A stretch of DNA of 17,274 bases from Mollicutes bacterium. Lineage in GTDB: Bacteria > Bacillota_I > Bacilli_A > Izemoplasmatales > Izemoplasmataceae. A model generated the notes under the pieces. That model was not told where the DNA came from. It made no database searches and saw only the letters and a program-made list of their open reading frames with translations. The position numbers and the translations under genes were made by a program. This document shows, piece after piece, positions 14,601 through 17,274 of this stretch (position 1 is its first letter; every line of letters starts with the position of its first letter). The DNA is taken from positions 1 to 17,274 of the forward strand of contig PUKL01000078.1 in the NCBI GenBank assembly GCA_003552275.1, read 5' to 3'.

Positions 14601-16098
14601 AGGGGACAAGGTCCCCGATATCGACCTCAATTTCTCGGGGGACTACCAAGCCACAGTCCACGAATACATCCGCGAACTCTTCGGCAAGGACCGGGCATAC
14701 CGTGCCGGCACCATCTCCACCGTGGCCGAACGGACCGCTTTCGGTTATGTCAAAGGCTATGCCGAGAAGAAGAACCTCACCATCCGCAAGGCCGAGATCG
14801 AAAGACGGGCGCAACGGATCACGGGCGTCAAACGCTCGACGGGCCAACACCCGGGCGGTGTCGTCGTCGTCCCGAGCTACAAGGAGATCTTCGATGTCAC
14901 CCCGGTGCAATACCCCGGGGACGACACCACGAAATCCTGGCAGACCACCCATTTCGACTATCACTCGTTCGAGGACAACCTCTTCAAGCTCGATGTGCTC
15001 GGTCATGACGACCCGACAATGATCCGCCACCTCATGGACTATGTCAAGGAGGACCCGATCAACTTCCCCTTCAAGGACGCCCGTGACATCCCCATCGACG
15101 ACGCCAAGGTCTACAAGCTCCTCTCGGGCACGGAGATCATCGGTTTGAAGCCTTCCGACATCCAAAGCGAGGTCGCGAGCTACGGCATACCCGAGATGGG
15201 CACCCCCTTCGTGAGAGGGATGCTCAAGGAATCCCGACCCGGCTCCTTCGCCGACATCGTGAAGATTTCTGGTCTCTCGCACGGGACGGACGTCTGGTTG
15301 AACAACGCCGAAAGACTCGTCACGGGCAAGACCAAATACGGCAAGATCCCTTTCAAGGACGTCATCGGCTGCCGGGACGACATCATGGTCTATCTCATCC
15401 AAAACGGCATCCCGAGCGAAAAAGCTTTCGAGATCAGCGAGTTCATCCGCAAGGGAAAACCCTCGAAAGACCTCCCCACATGGGAAGAATACAAAAAGGT
15501 CATGCGTTCTTACGACATCCCCGATTGGTACATCTGGAGCGCGGGGCAGATCAAATACATGTTCCCCAAGGCCCATGCGACGGCCTATGTCATGATGGCC
15601 CTGCGCATCGCCTGGTTCAAGTTGCATCGGCCCATCTATTTCTATGCCGCCTATTTTTCCAAGCGGGCGAACTATTTCGACCTCGTGGCCATGGTCGGCG
15701 GCGAGCACGCGATCGAAAGACGCATGAAAGAGATCGACGAGAAGGGCATCCGGGCGACAGAGCCCGAAAAGAGGCTCTATACCGTACTCGAGGTCGCCTT
15801 GGAGATGGTCAGGCGCGGTTTCCGTTTCGCTCCGCTTTCAATCACCGAATCGGCGGCCACGGATTTCCTCATCACCAAAGACAACGAAAGTCTCCGCATG
15901 CCTTTTATCGCCTTGGACGGGCTCGGCGAGAAAGTCGCCCGTTCCATCGTCGAGGCACGGGAGGAAAAGATGTTCTCTTCGCACGAGGACCTCAAACAAA
16001 GAACCCTCCTCTCGGAGACGCTTTTCGACCGTCTGAAGGGGCTCGACGCCCTCGGCGACTTGCCGACGACACCGCAGGTCAGCCTCTTCGATTTGTGA
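11647..16098 (+). CDS. polC: DNA polymerase III alpha subunit, PolC type
   Basis: A 1483-residue replicative polymerase with built-in proofreading, the Gram-positive PolC form. After the N-terminal and OB domains, the PHP domain starts at VELHLHTKMS (H328, H330) and is interrupted by a DEDDh exonuclease: D416 and E418 in FDIETTG, D501 in HNAAFD, H556 and D561 in HRAEYD. A four-cysteine zinc site (C917, C920, C962, C965) precedes the catalytic PDIDLNFSG (D991, D993). Typical blocks follow, including STGQHPGGVVVVP and AYVMMALRIAWF. The extreme C terminus ends QVSLFDL, a clamp-binding type motif as in other PolC proteins. I chose the ATG at 11647 because upstream in-frame GTG codons (11623, 11635, 11638) lie at or just after the predicted transcript start; GGAG at 11632-11635 is the ribosome site. 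It is slightly longer than B. subtilis PolC. Confidence 0.98.
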   Translation: MKNAFQTLVKLLDLQEGKHPPLEGRLIELEVDEARKSWSFAIELEKPPEVGLFKRFISRLESLPSFLDTCSAVSYTIEYEKPDHSLLPAYYDLALERLIAKKPRFEAMRGFEVEQAENRLTLRCPKDGAYVRELLVEVEKTLLDFGFDAKLDVQFCEKAETIAAQIERAAEEAEEGENAQEEKEERIRFEYFYDRRIKKVTHEIPSVPVDEDDLLEYRSAHQSVDFAVEGILHSVDRRPIKKETVLYTFILASENDALYVKKFVKAKEEDLYLSKTEPGMKMRAKGSAKHDDFTDEVVLIAHIVERTNRPVPEQTRKDEAPQKRVELHLHTKMSTLDGIDSVEDYVAAAAAFGHDALAVTDHDGVQAFPEFAKAAKKQGVKPIYGAELSVVDEEETQAASGEYDGSLRDAVYTVFDIETTGLSAFEDKIIEISALKVKGHQIVDRFDAFVNPEEPLSSFTKELTGISDRDVKDAKTIDEVLPAFKAFFKGTILVAHNAAFDMAHIEENLKRLDLHDGPYPVIDTLEIARQLYGDKLKRFNLKAVAKHFRVELTRHHRAEYDTRATTDIFLSMLADLDKEGVKTFKALKDLANKVDRADAFRHARAGHVSVLAKNKTGLKNLYKLVSLANTKHFRQGPKLPRSVLEKHREGLLVGSGCMNSDFFEVALNLDMETLAKKARFFDYLEITPPADHVHLESEMEDARQKVQKAIERIITVGEKTDTPVCAVSDAHHIEEASVRYRDIYVRTPIVGGGYHKLARYDKIPSQYYRTTEEMLDAFAFLGEKRAEEVVVANTRAVAEDIEAFDAFTDELYAPTDDFLSLRGVPSIEAKMKDMVEKRARELYGDPLPALVAERLEKEMESITKNKFSTVYYISHLLVKKSLDEGYLVGSRGSVGSSLVATLMEITEVNPLPPHYACPECKFSSFKMTDEEKKRFGVKEDEKGLQSLLDDVDSGFDLRRLKCPLCDHTLRRDGHDIPFETFLGFKGDKVPDIDLNFSGDYQATVHEYIRELFGKDRAYRAGTISTVAERTAFGYVKGYAEKKNLTIRKAEIERRAQRITGVKRSTGQHPGGVVVVPSYKEIFDVTPVQYPGDDTTKSWQTTHFDYHSFEDNLFKLDVLGHDDPTMIRHLMDYVKEDPINFPFKDARDIPIDDAKVYKLLSGTEIIGLKPSDIQSEVASYGIPEMGTPFVRGMLKESRPGSFADIVKISGLSHGTDVWLNNAERLVTGKTKYGKIPFKDVIGCRDDIMVYLIQNGIPSEKAFEISEFIRKGKPSKDLPTWEEYKKVMRSYDIPDWYIWSAGQIKYMFPKAHATAYVMMALRIAWFKLHRPIYFYAAYFSKRANYFDLVAMVGGEHAIERRMKEIDEKGIRATEPEKRLYTVLEVALEMVRRGFRFAPLSITESAATDFLITKDNESLRMPFIALDGLGEKVARSIVEAREEKMFSSHEDLKQRTLLSETLFDRLKGLDALGDLPTTPQVSLFDL

Positions 16099-16110
16099 TT
16101 CACAAAAAGG

Positions 16111-16140
16111 TCTGGAATTTTTTCCGGATTTGCGTATAAT
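16111..16140 (+). promoter_or_regulatory. Promoter region of the membrane protein gene, with inverted repeat
   Basis: A TATAAT lies at 16135-16140, about 24 nt before the chosen start. The expected -35 position has no clear TTGACA and instead holds an inverted repeat: TCTGGAA (16111-16117), TTTT, TTCCGGA (16122-16128). The repeat could be the tail terminator of polC or a protein-binding site covering the -35 region. Confidence 0.5.
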
Positions 16141-16163
16141 GGACTTCGAGGAGTGTGATTGAC

Positions 16164-16949
16164 ATGATGCGCAGAACACCCGCAAGAAGAAGGGGCATCG
16201 GCCGGATGGGCGCGAATCCCCTCATGCGAAGCATCGAGAAACACCATGCCGGCGAAAGCGCCACTCCGGCGACCTACGGCGGGGGGCTTTTCCGCACGGC
16301 GATCCTTTTGACGATCGTCGTCGCCATCGGCGCCTTCTCCTACACGGGCGTCGTCCAACGGGGCGAACTTGTAGGCGGACTCTGGTTCTTCCTCTTGGCT
16401 CCCATCATCGGTCTCATCTCGGTGATCATCGCGATGCGGAGTCTGAATCTCGCACCGTTCTTCTCCATCATCTATGCCATCTGTCAAGGTGTCGTACTGG
16501 GTGCGATCTCCGGAATCTACACTCTCGCTTTCGGCGACGGCATCGTGCCGACGGCCGTCATGTCCACCTTCGGTGTGGCTCTGGCGATGCTTTTCTTGTT
16601 CAGGAGCGGCATCATCCGGGTCACGAGCCGTTTCAGGAAGATCATGTTCGTCGCCCTCATCGGCCTTCTGCTTTCGGGTCTCATCATGTTGCCTTTGTTC
16701 TTCTTCGCGCCGCAGATCTTCGGCATCGAGGGCATGATGCTCTTCTATATGGCGATCATCATCGTCAGTGTCATCGTGGCCTCACTCTATCTCGTCATCG
16801 ATTTCGACGACATCCAAAAAACCGTCGAAGCCGGCGCCGACCGTCAGTATGAATGGCCCTTGGCCCTCTCTTTCATCATCACCCTGTTATGGCTCTATGT
16901 CGAGCTCTTGCGTCTCATCGCGATCATCAGCGCCCGGTCGAGAAGGTGA
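16164..16949 (+). CDS. YccA/Bax inhibitor 1-like integral membrane protein
   Basis: A 261-residue multi-pass membrane protein of the bacterial Bax inhibitor-1-like family (the subgroup with the TYGG opening). A basic cytoplasmic N terminus (RRTPARRRG) is followed by ANPLMRSIEK and ATYGGGLFRTA. Then come about seven membrane segments, roughly at 43-60, 74-92, 98-120, 125-145, 157-178, 188-208 and 228-250. Family-type blocks are the RSGIIRVTSRFRK loop and VIDFDDIQKTVEAGA, with acidic residues after the sixth segment. Some relatives are pH-sensitive calcium leak channels or interact with the FtsH protease; the role here is unknown. I chose the ATG at 16164, ten nt after GAGGAG (16148-16153). The ATG at 16167 and the GTG at 16155 are alternatives. 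Confidence 0.88.
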   Translation: MMRRTPARRRGIGRMGANPLMRSIEKHHAGESATPATYGGGLFRTAILLTIVVAIGAFSYTGVVQRGELVGGLWFFLLAPIIGLISVIIAMRSLNLAPFFSIIYAICQGVVLGAISGIYTLAFGDGIVPTAVMSTFGVALAMLFLFRSGIIRVTSRFRKIMFVALIGLLLSGLIMLPLFFFAPQIFGIEGMMLFYMAIIIVSVIVASLYLVIDFDDIQKTVEAGADRQYEWPLALSFIITLLWLYVELLRLIAIISARSRR

Positions 16950-16953
16950 CAGA

Positions 16954-16973
16954 CCCTCGTACCGGGGGCTTTT
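16954..16973 (+). terminator. Probable terminator after the membrane protein gene
   Basis: CCCTCG (16954-16959) pairs with CGGGGG (16963-16968), with one T-G pair and a TAC loop, and is followed by CTTTTCATTT. The stem is short but GC-rich. Confidence 0.6.
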
Positions 16974-16980
16974 CATTTGG

Positions 16981-16995
16981 TTTCATATCATGAAA
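16981..16995. repeat. Inverted repeat upstream of the peptidase gene
   Basis: TTTCAT-ATC-ATGAAA is a perfect 6-bp inverted repeat just before the ribosome site of the peptidase gene. It contains a -10-like TATCAT (16986-16991). It may be an operator, but a chance match is possible. Confidence 0.35.
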
Positions 16996-17014
16996 ACGAC
17001 TAGGAGGAATCTTC

Positions 17015-17274
17015 ATGAGAACTTGGAATCTCGATGCACTGTTCGACGGGTACGACGACACCTTCCGACAGGGGGTGGCCGGTCTCGAGGCCCTCATCGA
17101 GGAAACGAAGACCTTCGTCCGGACGTTGGGTCCCGACGCTCCGCCCAAAGAGACGGTGGAAAACTACCTTTCTTTGGCGAGAAGACTCCGGAGTGACTTC
17201 CTCAGACACTTCGCCTATGTGAATCTGCGGCTGGCGACCGATGCCGAGGACGAAGAATCGAACAAATGGGCGAA
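17015..17274 (+). CDS. M3-family oligoendopeptidase F-like, N-terminal part (3' end outside window)
   Basis: An open frame that runs off the right edge, giving 86 residues. It starts at an ATG with GGAGG (17003-17007) seven nt upstream. The opening MRTWNLDALFDGYDD and the helical stretch ending in LRHFAYVNLRLATDAEDEES resemble the N-terminal region of M3 oligoendopeptidases (PepF type). These are cytosolic zinc metallopeptidases that degrade short peptides. The HExxH catalytic site would lie some 300 residues further on, so activity cannot be judged here. The assignment rests on the W-x-L-x2-L-[FY] start and the Y-x-N-L-R-L-x-T-D segment, without any catalytic residue. Confidence 0.72.
   Translation, partial: MRTWNLDALFDGYDDTFRQGVAGLEALIEETKTFVRTLGPDAPPKETVENYLSLARRLRSDFLRHFAYVNLRLATDAEDEESNKWA

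Noticed and set aside
1..17274. Search for mobile elements, CRISPR repeats, toxin-antitoxin pairs, tRNA or rRNA genes, or an unknown multi-gene defence system
   Set aside because: No transposase, integrase, phage or repeat-spacer pattern was seen, and every substantial gap is explained by regulatory sequence. The genes are conserved housekeeping families, so no undescribed system is claimed.

Overview
This 17.3 kb window is a compact, almost fully coding piece of a bacterial chromosome dominated by core DNA replication, repair and information-processing genes. The lineage is Bacillota: the DnaB/DnaI helicase-loading pair, PolC as a fused replicative polymerase-exonuclease, a T-box leader and an RqcH (NFACT) gene next to gmk-rpoZ all point to Bacilli or a relative such as an Erysipelotrichia/Mollicutes-adjacent group. 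Genes end in TGA as well as TAA/TAG, so the Mycoplasma UGA=Trp code is not in use. The DNA is fairly GC-rich, with strong use of C-ending codons (CTC, ATC, GTC, GAC) and few TTA/CTA/TCA codons. This leaves long spurious open frames on the antisense strand. The exact taxon cannot be fixed from sequence alone.

Layout. (1) Positions 1-6397, plus strand, are one tightly packed operon: 3' part of polA, a cation diffusion facilitator exporter, a small nitroreductase, mutM, coaE, dnaB and dnaI. Junctions are 4-14 nt overlaps or gaps of 0-16 nt. (2) A perfect consensus sigma-A promoter overlaps the dnaI stop codon and starts a T-box leader (about 6429-6624). The leader controls a MazG-like protein gene and thrS, ending in a hairpin at the thrS stop. 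(3) rqcH lies on the minus strand (8914-10581), convergent with thrS and divergent from gmk. (4) gmk and rpoZ form a two-gene unit ending in a strong terminator. (5) polC (11647-16098) has its own extended -10 promoter directly behind that terminator. (6) A YccA/Bax-inhibitor-like membrane protein follows, and then the 5' end of an M3-family oligopeptidase gene that runs off the window.

How the genes fit together. PolC copies the chromosome, DnaB and DnaI load the replicative helicase at origins and restart sites, Pol I matures Okazaki fragments, and MutM removes oxidised purines. CoaE, Gmk, ThrS, RpoZ and RqcH are core metabolism, transcription and translation quality control. The metal exporter and the flavin nitroreductase are accessory genes placed inside the replication operon.

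I found no mobile element, CRISPR array, tRNA/rRNA or defence locus, and no convincing undescribed system. The points most worth a second look are regulatory and structural: an ambiguous T-box specifier (GCC/Ala versus ACT/Thr) ahead of thrS, the MazG-like gene under T-box control, an unusual metal-site signature in the exporter, a changed zinc-ligand pattern in DnaI, and the terminator/promoter overlap in front of polC.
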